The notes under the pieces were generated by a model. That model made no database searches. It saw only the letters and a program-made list of their open reading frames with translations, and was not told the origin of the DNA. From the NCBI GenBank assembly GCA_900095095.1, contig FMBT01000479.1, positions 18,432 to 82,431 on the forward strand: 64,000 nucleotides of DNA, read 5' to 3'. Position 1 is the stretch's first letter; the number at the start of each line of letters is the position of its first letter. Of the stretch, positions 23,418-36,800 are shown one piece after another. The position numbers were made by a program, and so were the translations under genes. Source of the DNA: Fragilariopsis cylindrus CCMP1102 (lineage: Eukaryota > Bacillariophyta > Bacillariophyceae > Bacillariales > Bacillariaceae).

Positions 23418-24547
23418 TTATTTATTGCCACCAGTCAAAAACGCTGTTCCGACGGAATGACGTAGGGATGCGACCGTGGATGGATCATGCTCAACGATCA
23501 ACGAGTTGGCTCCCACAGATGCAAGAGTATCAAAATATTGAGTCAATAACAAGATATCCATAACATCCTTGGGTGTGGCTCCTTCCACTTCACTGGAAAA
23601 GCTTCCAACAGATTCTTGTAAACCATGTACAATAGCCTTTCTTTGACGAGCGACACCCAAACCACTTAGGTATCGAGCTTCTGCCTCAGCTTCTGCTGCC
23701 TTTACCTGTTTGACCTTATCGGCTTCAGCCTTGTGACTAGCAGCTACATGAGGTGGAAAAATAAAACAAAGAAAATAGAAAAATGGAGACAAATAAATTA
23801 GTGTACCGTATTTTCCAAAACACGATTCACATTTTTTTTTTTAAATTAAAGATAATAAATAACGTGACGATGATTGTATGTATAAAGTTTACATACCTTC
23901 TTTCAAACGTCTACTGGCATTAATTTCATTCATACTGGCCTTAACACGATTGTCCGGTGCTAGATCAGTTACCAAAGTTTTCTTAATCTCGTACCCATAA
24001 TCCTTCATAACATCTCTTAGTTGAGTTAAGACGGCGCTTCCGACCTCATCTTTCGATACGAATGCATCATCGAGGTCCATTCTTGGTACAGTTGAACGGA
24101 CAACATCGAAGACTTGAAAAAGGAAAACAAAAATTTAATTGATTCAAGAAATAGAATAAAATTAGTCAAGGGAAAAAAGAATGAAAGAAAGAAGAAATAG
24201 AAGATAATAATAATTCAAAAAAGAATGAATTCTCTCGTTTTCTTACCATACGATTGAATTTGATTTCGAGGATCAGTCAATCTGTAGTATGCATCATATG
24301 CACCATCCACCAACACACGGTATTGGACAGCAACACCTACTTGAACAAAAACATTGTCCTTAGTTTTGGTTTCGCAAACAACATCCAACTGTTGGATACG
24401 GAGCGACATTCGTCCTACAACATTACTGAGTGGATAAAAAATACAATGAAGGCCCGGATCAAGTAATTGTTTAAATTGGCCTAAATCTTCAACTACCCCC
24501 ACCTCCTGGGTGCGGACGCAAACGAGACAGCAACAAGCATCGGACAT
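23418..24547 (-). CDS. SPFH / band 7 protein, hypersensitive-induced-response (HIR) type
   Basis: Membrane-microdomain scaffold of the stomatin/prohibitin/HIR superfamily. Three exons: 24547-24247, 24112-23897 and 23743-23418 (donors GTAAGA and GTATGT; acceptors TTCAAG and ATGTAG), 280 residues. MSDACCCLVCV gives clustered N-terminal cysteines suited to palmitoylation. The SPFH domain shows LDPGLHCIFYPLSNVVGRMS, LRIQQLDVVCETKTKDNVFV, VGVAVQYRVL, YDAYYRL and, across the splice, QSYVFDVVRSTVPRMDLDD, then YGYEIKKTLVTDLAPDNRVK and MNEINASRRLKE. The C-terminal coiled coil AEAEARYLSGLGVARQRKAI and DVMDILLLTQYFDTL match plant HIR proteins closely. Confidence 0.92.
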
Positions 24548-25618
24548 TTTTTTGTTAAATTAATTAATTGATATAAGTTTATTGTGAGTGAGTGTGATGA
24601 TCAAATGGGCTTTTGGATCGTGTTTCGCTGTTTAGCTACTCTTCTGTGTCGTTGTTGATTGATTTGATTGCAATTAAAAAACGGGATTACGTGGTGTGTT
24701 GTACGGTGCTAGTAGGAGTACAGCAGTGAATGGCGCGATGAAAATCTTTCTCTGGAAATTTTCCATAATAACAAGCGAACTCAATAAGAATGGGAAGATT
24801 AGGACTAAATCATGCTTAGCAAAACACTCAAATACCCTCCAACATCATATATAATATTTTCTCTCTACTCTATCAATGATGTATATCTTACTTATCAGAT
24901 TCAGCTAAGTTGACCCACCTCCTAGGGTAGTAGGTCCTGGCTGGGCAGCAGGCATAAAATAACATAAAAGTGGGCCTCATAGCTAAGAATGAAAAAGATT
25001 GGTAGTGTGTTGAAGGTCTCATGACAATGTTATATGGTGGGAGGACCATATGCTGTATTTATAACACAAGAAGTATAAAACAAAAGGTAAGTAGGCAGGG
25101 TCACTGAACAGTCTATAATTAGCTCACTTGCACTACTTTATACATCATGCATAATTTGACTCCATGTTTTGTGCTGTGTTAAACTGAGCTGTGCATTACT
25201 GATATGATCCTGGAATCACTAGCAAGCGGGACTAACAGTAATACTATTACCCCATTACTAGCCAGCACAATAAAGACTACAGCTCAGTACAACAGTTGAA
25301 ACTAGGCGAGCCATACCCAGTCACATATCATTTGCTTGGTAAGGAAGATTGCCTACCCATTGAATAGACAAGTGTAATGGGAGTAGCCCCAGGTAGACGC
25401 TAGGATAGATAGCTCATAATAACTTTAGACATTAGCTTAATATCAAGGAACATTATACCGTAGCTTAACAGTCTAAAGTTATATTGTTGACAAGCAACAA
25501 GGAGACACTAAACAAGATAAAAAAATACCGTAAGTTCACAACATACCGTAGAAGAAAAAGAGAAAAGAATAACAGACAGTAGTATATCAAATCGAATACA
25601 GCAACAACAGAAAGGATC
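24548..25618. other. Repeat-rich intergenic region
   Basis: First kilobase upstream of the SPFH gene. I see no gene. Short motifs of the form ACCRTAGCTTAAC recur here (about 25456) and at about 26210, on either side of the Copia-like remnant. Confidence 0.5.
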
Positions 25619-26140
25619 ATGTTAAAAGAAATAGGAGAAGAAATTGACTTAACCGGCATTACCCGTAACAACAGTTCACCAACTCTGATTATTAGTACTA
25701 CTAAAGCCAGGAGAGAAATCAGCCGGCAGTTACAGACAAGGGTATGTGCTGATCCACACACATATGACCATGGTCGCTCCTACATTGTATGGAATGACAG
25801 TGACTGGTTAAGAAAGAGGCAGGTCACAGATGAGATCATTCCACCAACCAACCCAGGAGCATATAGAGGAACAACACACAATGCGCTAGAAATCCATAGG
25901 GGGGCGCAACTAGCATGGAAAAGATATAAGCTAGCCCAGGCAGCGACAAAGAAAATGATCATGCATGCATTTAAAGACTACCACTTCCTAGAATTGTAGG
26001 ATGACAATGGAGACATTGTAGGATACATAGCAATTGAACTCGAACATCTAATGGACCAATATGCCCAGCCGGAAGATGTGGCGGATCAGGTGACAGCACT
26101 ACACAAGCTACTTGAACAAGACTTCAATCCGAATGAATGA
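25619..26140 (+). pseudogene. Copia-like (diatom CoDi-type) gag remnant
   Basis: A decayed Gag-like frame, about 173 codons with an in-frame TAG after HFLEL (25997-25999), reading on in the same frame to a TGA. The stretch with PGAYRGTTHNALEIHRGAQL, WKRYKLAQAATKKMIMHAF, KDYHFLEL, stop, DDNGDIVGYIAIELEHLMDQ and YAQPEDVADQVTALHKLLEQ resembles the Gag N-region of Copia elements common in diatoms (Ala/His/Arg-rich helices, then a D...GY...LxxHL-type block). No protease, integrase, RT or LTRs were recognised around it. It could instead be another degenerate gene; family assignment is from memory. Confidence 0.5.
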
Positions 26141-26970
26141 AGATCCCCAAGTGTACTACAAGGCAGCACAAGATGCAAAGAACACCCTTGGACTCAACCA
26201 GTAATTATACCATAGCTTAACAATCACTTCCAAGCACAAACTTGTACCATACAGGCAACTTCTGTGTGGATGTTGGTTTCTGTGTTACAATTGAGATCTT
26301 TGTACAGTCAAGCCTTGGATTGATAATAAGATCCCACATAAAAATAAATGTGCACTAATGTGATGCGCATGTGACATTGGAAAGACTAGACTTCTCCATA
26401 GGATTTCAGCACATCATGTCATTGTTATCTTACTCTGAATCTTGCACAACCATACCATATCAGCCCTTTTTAGCTCTTGTTGAACACATCAGTATTAGTA
26501 ACTAGGAGGAAATATACCATAATACTGTAGTAGGCATGACACTGTAACCCAACACAGCAAATAAATTGGTTAAAGGTACAGATAATGTTGCTGATGATAG
26601 TATACACATTAGTTGACTTGCAAAGTTAGGTAGAAATACATGGATGTTGAGAGGTGGTCAATAACAACAGTATCAACACACCATAGCTATCCATCTTCTT
26701 GGTGCACATTTAATTTAGTAAAAAATAGATCCAGCAAGTTAAAGACTGGTCTTATTCCAATTGGATGGATTATGCCAAGATTAACAAAAGATAGTTGTAG
26801 GATCATGAAAAAAACAAACTTTCCTATTGACAGATTGGTTTATAAATAGAGTATAGAATAATATTAAAAAACAAGACAGTAGTAAACTTATCATTATTGT
26901 TTAAACATATATATATTTGCTTTCTATCCTGAATCTCTAGTTTCTTGATTCAGTTATTCAATCTCTTCAA
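26141..26970. other. Intergenic region upstream of remnant, 3' of LRR gene 1
   Basis: About 830 bp with no gene I can support; a 69-codon frame at 26640-26849 resembles nothing known to me. Probably further decayed element sequence. Confidence 0.45.
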
Positions 26971-29592
26971 CTACTGTAGAACACACTTAGTACAGCACTC
27001 TGGGATTTCACATACAACACCAAAATCTTCTACCCCAGTTGCACTTTCTATTTCGATAGGGCAATCAACAACGAAAACATCTAAACGGTCCTTGCGCAAA
27101 TCACATATCTTATCTTCCACTCGATCTTCCAATCGGTTTGCCTCTAGTTGCATGGTTTCTAAATTATAGAAGAAAAGAATGAAGTAAGTATAAGAAGAGG
27201 GTCACATCTAGTTCCGTTTGACTTTCAATTAGTACGATAACATTACCAAACATGCAACGAGACTCTCAGCATGCGTGTCATCAGAAAATATTTTACTCAC
27301 CCAAAGAGCTCAGATTACTAATTGAAATTGGAATGCCGCCTTCGAGCAAGTTGTTATTTAATCTTATTTGCTGCAACGTCGAAATATTGCCTATAGCCTC
27401 TGGAATTGTGCCATCGAGAAAATTTTGTTCCAAGTTAAGAGTGACTAGGAAATCAAAAAGGAATCGGAAGAGAATTAAAAACGAGAAAAAAATTAGTAAA
27501 AAATCGCAACTTTGCAAAGCTTTAAACACGCGTATATATAGATGATAGCGCTTACCAAGATTCTTGAGATTTCCGAGCTCAGAAGGGATTGTACTTCGTA
27601 GCTGATTCTTACTGAATTCAAGTATTTCTAGATTTGGTAGCATCCCAAACGAAGTATCGATGCTACCTTCAATACCTGTGTCAGAAATAATAATTTCTTG
27701 GAGATTCGTGAGCTTAAATCCGAATTCCGCAGGGATGCGACCACGAAGGCCTTTGATTCCACGAGCAGATAGGTAGCTCAGACGGCTGAGAGAACTGATG
27801 GTCGATGGGATGGTTCCTGTAAACAAATTAGGACCAAGAGTTAGCCTACTGAGCCCATTTAGCTTTGAAATATCCTCGGAGATTGTACCTATGAATTGGT
27901 TGTCTCCGATGTTGAGTTCTATCATTTGCTTCAAATTGAATAATTCCATGGGGAGGTCAGATACGAATTGATTCGATTTCAAATTTAGATAACCCAGATT
28001 TTTTGCTTCACCAATTCTTTTTGTCAGGCGACCACTCATAAAATTATTCTCTACATTCAACGAGTTTAGATATAAGGCATCGCCTACAGTTGGGGGGATT
28101 ACACCAGTCATGCTATTGAAACCAACATCGACGGTTCCAATCATTTCTAACGAGAACAATGAGACTGGTATGGGCCCGTCAATTTTGTTCCGCGCTACCA
28201 TCAGAAACTGTAATTTTTCCAACAAGCTTACTTGAGATGGAAGCTGGAAGAATGAAAGCACAGAAAAGAGTACGTAAGGTGACATTCTATAATACCATGA
28301 ACAATTCCAATGATACTTATACTTACCATTCCAACCAAGTTGTTTCCATCCAGGACTAGTTCTGTAGCAACACCCTCGGCACACGCCACACCAAACCAAG
28401 TACAACTATCGTCATATGTTAGCCAGTTTTCACTATTGTTCCACTTAGTACCACCCAGAGACGCATAAATAGTCGCAAGGGCAAATCTTTGTATTCTCTG
28501 GGTGGTGGTTAGCGCTGCATCGTCACCAGAAGATACCCAGACTAGAGCTTGATTTATTGGGCTACACGAACTGATATCATCGTCGTAATTTTCGAAATAA
28601 GTTTCTATAAAACTTTCGAGGTTATAACGATATCGTTCCCTAATGTCTCTTTCGATAGTAGCAATCTCTCCAAAACAAATACACTGATCGATAGGATTAG
28701 GATTCGACGCACCATCAAAGTTACATTCTCCACCCTGAACATCATCGAAGTATGTAGAAACACCAACTGAAGGTGCCGCTGTTGGCGGTGCCGTGCGATT
28801 TGGTGACTGTATGGTTGATATATCATCTCCATCTCGCGTTGTTAGCCAATATCCACCTCCTGCAGCAGCTCCGATCAGTCCCAAAAAGATTATACACAAG
28901 ATCCAGTACCAACATACACTGGGGGATGGTAAAGGTTTTTCGGGTTCCCTTTTCACTAAGATCTGCTGCCTTCTTAATTGTTCTTGCTGATACTCAACTT
29001 GCTCCCTTCTTAGTTCTTGCTGGTTCTCAACTTGCTCCCTTCTTGGTTGCTGCTGGATAGGTGCATTATTATTCATTTTCTGGGTATGTGCTGATTCAGT
29101 AATATCTTCTCCAGTTTGTCGCGTTTGATTCTCGGGAGCAATCTGATAATTAGGTGCGTACTGTCTTTCCACATCTTCGTCGACGATTTCTTCCAAGATT
29201 TCTTCTTCAAACTCGTCATCGTTATCATCTTCATCATCATCATCTATAACCTCTTCTTCCATTAGATCATCATCTTCAATAAGTTCTTCCTCATAATCTA
29301 CTTCCATTTCTTCTTCTTCTAGATATTCTCTCTCAGACATTGCATCAGTATTGGTAGGAGGGTCTGATCCAGATCCGTCTGATCCGTCTCTTAGAAGATT
29401 ATCTGTCCTATTATGCCCTCCTCCATCAGTATTATTAGGGAGGGTATCATCTCCAGAAAGTACAGCATCTTGGATATTTTGTGGAACGCAACCTATCGCC
29501 ATTCTCTGCATAACCGCTCCTTCTGGGAGTCCCATGTTTAACATCTTCCTATATTGGGATGCAATTTCCTCGTCATCTGGAGTAAGCGCCAT
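26971..29592 (-). CDS. Single-pass leucine-rich-repeat protein, paralogue 1
   Basis: Four exons: 29592-28327, 28243-27556, 27444-27301 and 27158-26971; all GT-AG with continuous frame, 761 residues from MALTPDDEE. The frame is open to an ATG at 29898, so the start is uncertain. The N-terminus (DDEEIASQYRKMLNMGLPEG) resembles the short CCDC53/WASHC3-like motif seen in many protist proteins. A long acidic D/E stretch and a Gln/Arg region precede one membrane segment (VCWYWILCIIFLGLIGAAAG, about 226-247). Beyond it: a Cys-rich segment (CNFDG...CICFG), the LRR N-cap (RFALATIYASLGGTKWNNSE, then CTWFGVACAEG), about 12 plant-type LRRs (e.g. NQFIGTISEDISKLNGLSRL) and a C-cap ending VCEIPECCTKCVLQ. 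No kinase domain. A surface receptor-like or adhesion role is inference. Confidence 0.85.
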
Positions 29593-30225
29593 CGTATACA
29601 GACTTATGGTTTCGGGCCAAGTGTCAACACCACCAAAGTTTTTCTCACTTCTCAAAACTCTTGGGGATAGGGATGTGAGCTTTTGACCTTGAGCTTTGCG
29701 ACAAATAATTATTCTAAGAGAATTTCCTTTTACAAGATTGATCGACGATTTTAGTGAGCGTGATAAGACACGGAACCCAAGAATCTGAATCCTGGAACAT
29801 CCTCGCTTTGAAAAAAATCGAAAAATCAGCGAAAATTCACATCCCCCCAGCGCGCGCGCGATCATTTTGATGGCTACGAGTTGAATCAAATGAGTCAAAT
29901 GGTTCAGACTCTAAATATTTGATCTTTTTATTACACAAGCCTGTTTAGAAGAAAATCTGACTATATTGTATGTCATTTAGTGCATTGACCACACCCAGTT
30001 GATCCTATGTACAAATGTACTGCAAAATTGATGGTTGAAGAGTTTGTTCATCCATTTCTCAAAGTAATCACCTTTGCAAGTTGTAAACTAACTAACTAAC
30101 TAACTAACTACTTTAGTTCGTGACAATAACTTCTTTTTCAGTAATTAATTGTTGATTGGCATTAGTATTTTTAACATTGGTTCTAAAAGAAGCTTCAGCA
30201 ATAAGACGTTTACATTCTCGTTTTA
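29593..30225. other. Spacer between LRR genes
   Basis: Promoter side of LRR gene 1 and 3' side of LRR gene 2, both on minus. The first ~300 bp may be an N-terminal extension of LRR gene 1 if the ATG at 29898 is used. A CTAA tetranucleotide repeat lies at about 30089-30108. Confidence 0.5.
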
Positions 30226-33078
30226 TCATATGCATTCAGTACAGCAATTAGGGACACTGCAAATTATTCCTACAACAATTTGAGACTCGCCCAAAAGAGA
30301 AGGGCAATCAACGATGAACTTGTTGAGCTCAGCATCTCTCAACGCGCACACTCCAATCGGTGCCCTGCCGTCCATGAAGTTTCCATCAAACGTAAGCGTC
30401 CCTATTGGTTGGAAAACAATTAACAAATTAGAAAAATGATACATGACATAAGCATCAGATGAAGGATTTAAAATTCCATTCCATAGCAAAAATTCTCTTT
30501 GTAGTCACTTTTCCCACAAATTTCAAATTTTCTTTAAAACTTAAAAATCTCTAAAATTTTCACTTACTTATGTCAACAAGATTACCGATCTCCTCAGGGA
30601 TGGTTCCAATTAATCTATTGGAATGGAGCTGAAGCTCTTGAAGTATAGATAGTGATCCCATTTCAGATGGCACTGTACCTGAGAAAGCATTCCCATTTAA
30701 ATGGAGACTCTCTATAAATTTGAATATGAAAAGCAAACCAAAAATCGTGGTAAGGAAACAGCAAACATGCATATCGATCGATCAACATTAGATGAGAGCA
30801 TTGAATATATGCTTACCAAGATTTGTCAATAGACCCAAACTGGAAGGGATGTTGCGTGCAAGACTGTTATTGTTTAGTCGGAGAATCTCCAAATTCGTCA
30901 TCAAAGAAAATTGTAATGGAATATCCCCCTCAACGCTTGTTTCAGCTATAGAAAGTTCAACCAAATTAGTCAAAGATAGGCCAAAAGAAGCTGGAAGCCT
31001 CCCACCTAGGTCAGGAATCCCAACCATGGATAATTGTACTAAGTTTGTGAGCTCACTAAGACTCGTTGCTATTTCTCCAGTGAAAAGGTTGGGACCTAAC
31101 GAAAGTGAAGTTAGCGTAGATACCCCTGAAAGAGCTACAGGTGTCGTTCCAGTAAAAACATTTCCTCCAATAGCGAGGTCCGTTAGAGGCAAATCAAAAA
31201 GAGAATCTGGCAGTGTCCCAGAGAACGCATTCGATTCAACATTGAAAATAGTCAGATCAGCGGCATTATTAATTGACCGCGGTACAGATCCCTTCAGGCT
31301 ATTCATTGCAAGATTTATTTCAGTGAGCTTAGTGCGCTGGGAGAAAGAGGAAAGCTCGCCAGACAAGGCATTGTCACTAAAGTTTACGGAAAGCAAGCTC
31401 CCATTGGTAAAGTATGATTTAGGAATGGACCCAAACAAGTTGTTACTTGCCACGTAATATCCTTCAATAGCGTTAAGTAGAGTAGGTGCATCGGAAAGCT
31501 TCACAACAAAGGTGTAAGGATAAAATCAATTGAGAGTGAGTAATCGTTAATCATTCTATCCGACAGCCCATAGTACTACTAACAAACACTACTTACTTGG
31601 CCTGTCAATCGATTCTGATTGAGATTTAAAGTACGAACGAATGAGTTATCGTTGCATTCGACACCTTCCCAAACGCATATGCTCTTTTCAGAAAGCCAAT
31701 TTGTTGAGCGTCTCCATTCGGTTCCTCCTTGTTGGTAATACACGACAGCCAAAATATAACGTTGCAATCTATGCAGATCGTTGATCTCTCCGCCATTGTT
31801 GATCCCCGATGACAACCACAATAGAGCTTGATTTTCCGAAGAACAAGAATTTATAGGTTCATTCCATTGAGGATAAATGGATGGTATAAAATCTTCGACG
31901 TAGTAATTCCACCGAGAAATAATATCATCGGCAAGAATATCAACATACCCGTCATCGCAATCGCATTGGTCAATAATGTTTGGTTGATTTAATGTATCGA
32001 AATCGCAATTCTTTTGAACTGGGTCAAATTCAGTTGTTGCGGCTGCATCGACGTTTCCGCTAGATGAAATTGTTGGGTCCATCGGTGGATACTTGGTCGG
32101 TGTTGGTGCCATTGTAGGGGTAAGAGGAGACATTATCCTATCTTCGTTCAGAACAACAAAGAAAACAACCAGCAAGATAGCCGAAGCAAGTAAGAAAAAG
32201 ACCAAGATCGGAATTACCCAACTCATTTTACTTCGTTTTCCCTTCTCTGGGCTACGGAGAATCCGTTGTCGTTGTTGTTCAATATCGTATGCTGCTGCCG
32301 CTTTTGATCGACGCATAGCTTGCTCCTTGTTTGCATCAATGCGAGTAACGTTAGTGGTGGTCGTATTAACTCCTTCATTTCTTGACGTTGTGTAAGCAGG
32401 AATATTTCTATTATTATCATTGCGTGATAAATAATCATCATCATAACCTCCTCCCATCACGGGAGTATTATTCTCCTCATACCGCTTACCGTCATTTTCA
32501 TCACGTTGTTGAAGCTGATGATGAGGAGGAACAATTTCGTTTCCATCCTCATCTTCAAATATTTCTTCCTCCGTCATGTAACTGCGTGGCATCGTCGTTT
32601 CTTCGTTTGATAACTTATCTGGATCAACGACCCAACTTGCACCAAAGTCTGATGTTTCTTGACCTTCCATCATCGCCTTGGAATCTGTGGAACCAAAACG
32701 CGGAACTTCTTCTGTCTTCTCTTCCTCCTCTTCTTCTTTTTCTTTCAGTTCTTCATCATCGGAGAGTATTGGTATGTGCGTTGATATTTCCGTTTCAGGT
32801 TGTTCCTCAGCAGCAGGAGGATCTTCTCCTCCATTACGAGTTCCAGTTTCATTAGTATCATCATTTACGACATTTCCATCATTTGCCGTAGTAGTAGTAG
32901 TAGCAGCAGCAGTACTACTACGAGTAACTACTGGAGCGTCTGTATCGTCCAGGTCAACTCTTTTCGAAGGTTCAACTGTTCTCACAATTCCATCATTTAC
33001 CACAACCGTAACTTCTTCTTCTTCCTTTTGACCAATTTCTTGGAATTTTGACATCCATTCTGGCTGAGTGGACGACAT
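30226..33078 (-). CDS. Single-pass leucine-rich-repeat protein, paralogue 2
   Basis: Four exons: 33078-31597, 31498-30817, 30711-30568 and 30401-30226; 827 residues from MSSTQPEWMSKFQEIGQKEE (an upstream in-frame ATG at 33102 adds eight). Layout as in paralogue 1: cytosolic acidic/Ser-Thr-rich N-terminus of about 290 residues, a membrane segment (WVIPILVFFLLASAILLVVF), a Cys-rich segment (CNFDTLNQ...CDCDDG), the cap LQRYILAVVYYQQGGTEWRR and CVWEGVECND, LRRs such as NLFTGEIATSLSELTNLVQL, and a C-cap ending VPNCCTECI. Intron positions and phases correspond, and exon 3 is 144 nt in both genes. The N-terminal motifs of the two differ, so they may connect to different intracellular partners. Confidence 0.85.
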
Positions 33079-33826
33079 TATTGTTTTTGCTAATAATAAC
33101 AAATGCGACGGCTACAGTAGTACGGTATCAGTTACACAGCAAGCTTTCAGGAAGACTATTTGACTTCTTCTATCTTACAAAATAAGATAGCCGAGACAAT
33201 CATTTGAAGTTCATTCAGCTCTCATGTAGAAGAATAAATTCGGAAGCACTCTTCTCAAATCAATGAAAAAACCTCCCGTCAACAAAATTCGCGGACATTT
33301 TTGTCGAATAGAAAAAGAGAATAAATAGATTTAAAGAGAGTTTCCAAACCCGCATCAATCTTTTGAATGAATCTTGTGATGATGAAAAGAATGCAATTAA
33401 TTTCTGGCCGTAAGTCGTAAAATACGGTAAAAGGAGGCGGAACCTTGATCTACGAGGACGGTCCATCTTTATGCATTGGCACCAAGAACAATCAACATAC
33501 ACGGTATAATAGAATGCAAGATTAATGCTTATTGCTATAATAACGTACAACAATAACGCACAACAAGCAATAATTGTTCTACAACCACAAATATCATCCT
33601 CCACGAAGATATTACTAATCAGAAAATCGTATGGGTACTACTAAACACTGATTTTGTCACCACATGACGGTACCTACCTTGTAGCTTTTGGTTTAGACAG
33701 ACACCTTTTTTTTTTTTTTTTTTGCTGTACTGTAATCGAATTTGAAAACTCTTTTTTTTTGAAACTAAATTTTGACATTCGAATAATAATAATAGTGACC
33801 ATTGCATTCATTAATATATCAGCATC
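33079..33826. other. Divergent promoter region, LRR2 and TPR genes
   Basis: About 750 bp with poly-T tracts (for example 33707-33723). A 114-codon minus-strand frame (33260-33604) ends with low-complexity residues and matches nothing I know, so it is not called. Confidence 0.5.
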
Positions 33827-36800
33827 ATGAATTCGGCCGAACACCCTCCAGATCTTATTAAAATTCATATCGATGATGATCCATCGTTCGGAAATCCGTT
33901 GCTAACCACGATTCCTCTACCGGATTCTCCGTTGTCAACCCCTCCAGACTCTCCTCGACGTGTGGATACGGATGATGACGATGATGATGACGATGATGAC
34001 GACGACGACGATGAGGATGAGAAGAAAGAAAAGGAAGAAGAGAAAAAGGAAGAAGAAAATTTAAATATCAATACGAGTAGTACTAACAATAACGAAACGT
34101 TTTCAAATGACGATTTACAAATCACTACTACCAACAGTGATATGGTGGCACCGTTCGATGAAGCTGTAAAAAAGAAAAAAATACGTAATAAGAAGGACGT
34201 GTACAGTATCGATGATAAAAACATGACTAGAAGGAAAGATGGCGATGATGAAGAAGAAGAGGAGGAAGAATCTGTTCCAGATGATGAAAAAAATGTCCGC
34301 GATCACGATTCGTCCTTACAAACTTTACAAATAAATAATTTAATATCATCTACTACTAGCAATAATGACGATTATGGAGACGACAATAATAATGACCTTG
34401 ACCGTGATGAATTGATGAACAACTCGTCAACAATACCGACCAACAGAATCGATAGGAAGGAACTTGTACAAGTACCACCGATAATAAGAAGATCGACAAC
34501 TACTACTACTACTACTACTATAACAAAGCAAACAATAGAGAAGGATGACAATCATGAGGATCTTACTAGCGAAGAAGAAGAAGAACCGCCACCGCTGGCG
34601 ATTGAACAACCACCATCGTTGGCGATCAAAATAAGATCCAAGTCGTTACTATCGGTTGACAACGACAAGAATAAGAACGGTGACGACGCCAACACCAACG
34701 CCAACGAGGCGCCACAGGTATCATCTCTATTAGTGCAAGAGGAAATCAAGAAACAGTTATCATTCAGTAGTGGACGGTCGGTGACGGCTGCAACTGCAGC
34801 TGCAACCGAAACTTTGAGCTTTACTAGAACAAAATCGTACGACGAGGAACCACCGTCACTCTCACGGATTGAAGAAGCAAAGAAACGTTCATTGAACAGA
34901 TCCAATTATGTGGTACCGCGAGGACGAGCCAAGACAACACCGCCACGACCTACAAAACAAAAATCAACAACAACAACAACAGCAGCAGTTAATGTAAATG
35001 ATGATTCCGGAGGAGCTGCTACTACACTTACTGCTGATCCAACAACATCAAATAAGGGAAGTAGCGAATCGAATCGATTAGCGAATCTGAAGCGAGATAT
35101 TATGTCGTTGAAATCATCCCTATCCGACATGAACGAGCAACTACACAACAACGTTGGTGGTGGAATCGAAAATAATAATAAGATACAGAACGAAATTGAT
35201 ACAAAAACAAAAACCAGCCCTGCTAATGATGATGTTGCCATCACGACAACTACTACAACATCCACAAAAGAAGAAGTTGATAAAGACGATCATGTGACAC
35301 CTAACATTAATTTAGAATCCAATGACAACAATATACACAATGATGGAAAAAGTAATTTACATGATCCCAAAAAAGGCGGAAATCTTAAATCTGTGCACGT
35401 GAATTCAGATCCCAGTATTACCGCCGACTTCTTACCATCTTTAACGACGGCAACCAAGAGTAATATTGGTCAGAACGAGCAGACATCTTCTTCCCAGGAC
35501 GAAGACGTGGCGGTGGAGGTCCCAGCTATCGAGGTGGTACATGTAGAAGACGACGACGAGGACGACGAAATCATGCGCAAGAATAGCAGTTCAATTTTGA
35601 TACTCGATAAGAAGAAGAAGAAGAGGAAGGAGACAATAGAGTGGTCCGGTAGTGACACAAAAGATAGTGTCGCTATCAATGCTACGCAAGAAAGAATGAC
35701 CAGTCAAAGCGAGTCGATAGCGAGAGGGAAGTCAGCGACCACTTCTTACCGAAAATTGACCCCCAAAAAGGACTTGCAGGGTTCAGATAATAGTGCAGCA
35801 TGGCTTGAGGAAGAATTGCGACGAAGGGCCTTTATAAAGCGCGAAATCAACAATGCAATAGAATCAAAAGGACAAAAACCGAAGAAAACAATTGAGGAAG
35901 AGTTACCATCGTTCTATTCTAATACAAACCTACGAAATAGTCAGTCTACCATGGATGAAGAAGTTGCTGCTATCACAGCCCACGGAAGAACCTTATCGAT
36001 CGAAGATCCAATAACGGACTATTTCTCTAATGATGACCAACCTTCGACTAACAATAACGTGGATGGACCAAATCCTCGAAAACTTGACTATGGCGATTTC
36101 AGGCAGACAGATCAATTTGCAATGGACGCCAATGATGAAGGAGATACCAGTGGTTATGAAGGTTTCAAACCAGTAGCATTTGACTATGATGAAATTCAGG
36201 ATGAAATGAAAAAATTTGCAAGCGACACAAGGGCAGCCTTGCGGGAGACATCTTTCACAGATATTGTACAAGATCCATTTTCAAGTGCTGTGCCAGTAGC
36301 ATTCAGTAGTCCCATGTCTACGAATCGTTCATTGGATGCTGAGAACCCCAATACTGATCCCGATTTCCAGACAAATGCTGTTTCTGATCCAAAAATAGAA
36401 TCATATCCCAAGGGTACTTCTACTGATAACAGGACAATAAAAATCAATTTTTCCGATCTGCAGGCAAACGAGACACCAGTTTTGCTAAATACCTTGGATT
36501 CTTTTGATGGTATCGCTCCGGGTGACATCACTCTATCGCTTTTGAGTGAAAATACTGGTAGAGCTGATACATCTGTTGCTGCCACTTGGGCAAATCGAGT
36601 ACACGGAGCTACTTGGCGAGCGAGAAGGATGCGGCGGAATTTGATTCACCCAGGTGAAATCCCTCCATCAAATACTGATGATATTAGAGTCGGTAATGGT
36701 TTGCAGACTGTTGCCTGTATCCAGCAAGCTGCTCTTACGCACTTAAAACATGACGAAATGGATCAGTCTATCACCCTAATTGAGGGCGTTGTATTTTCGT

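Noticed and set aside
22917-23465. 182-codon ORF across the poly-G tract
   Set aside because: Overlaps the 3' ends of two real genes; hydrophobic low-complexity translation of AT-rich DNA.
26640-26849. 69-codon ORF in the repeat-rich region
   Set aside because: Composition unlike neighbouring genes and no recognisable domain.
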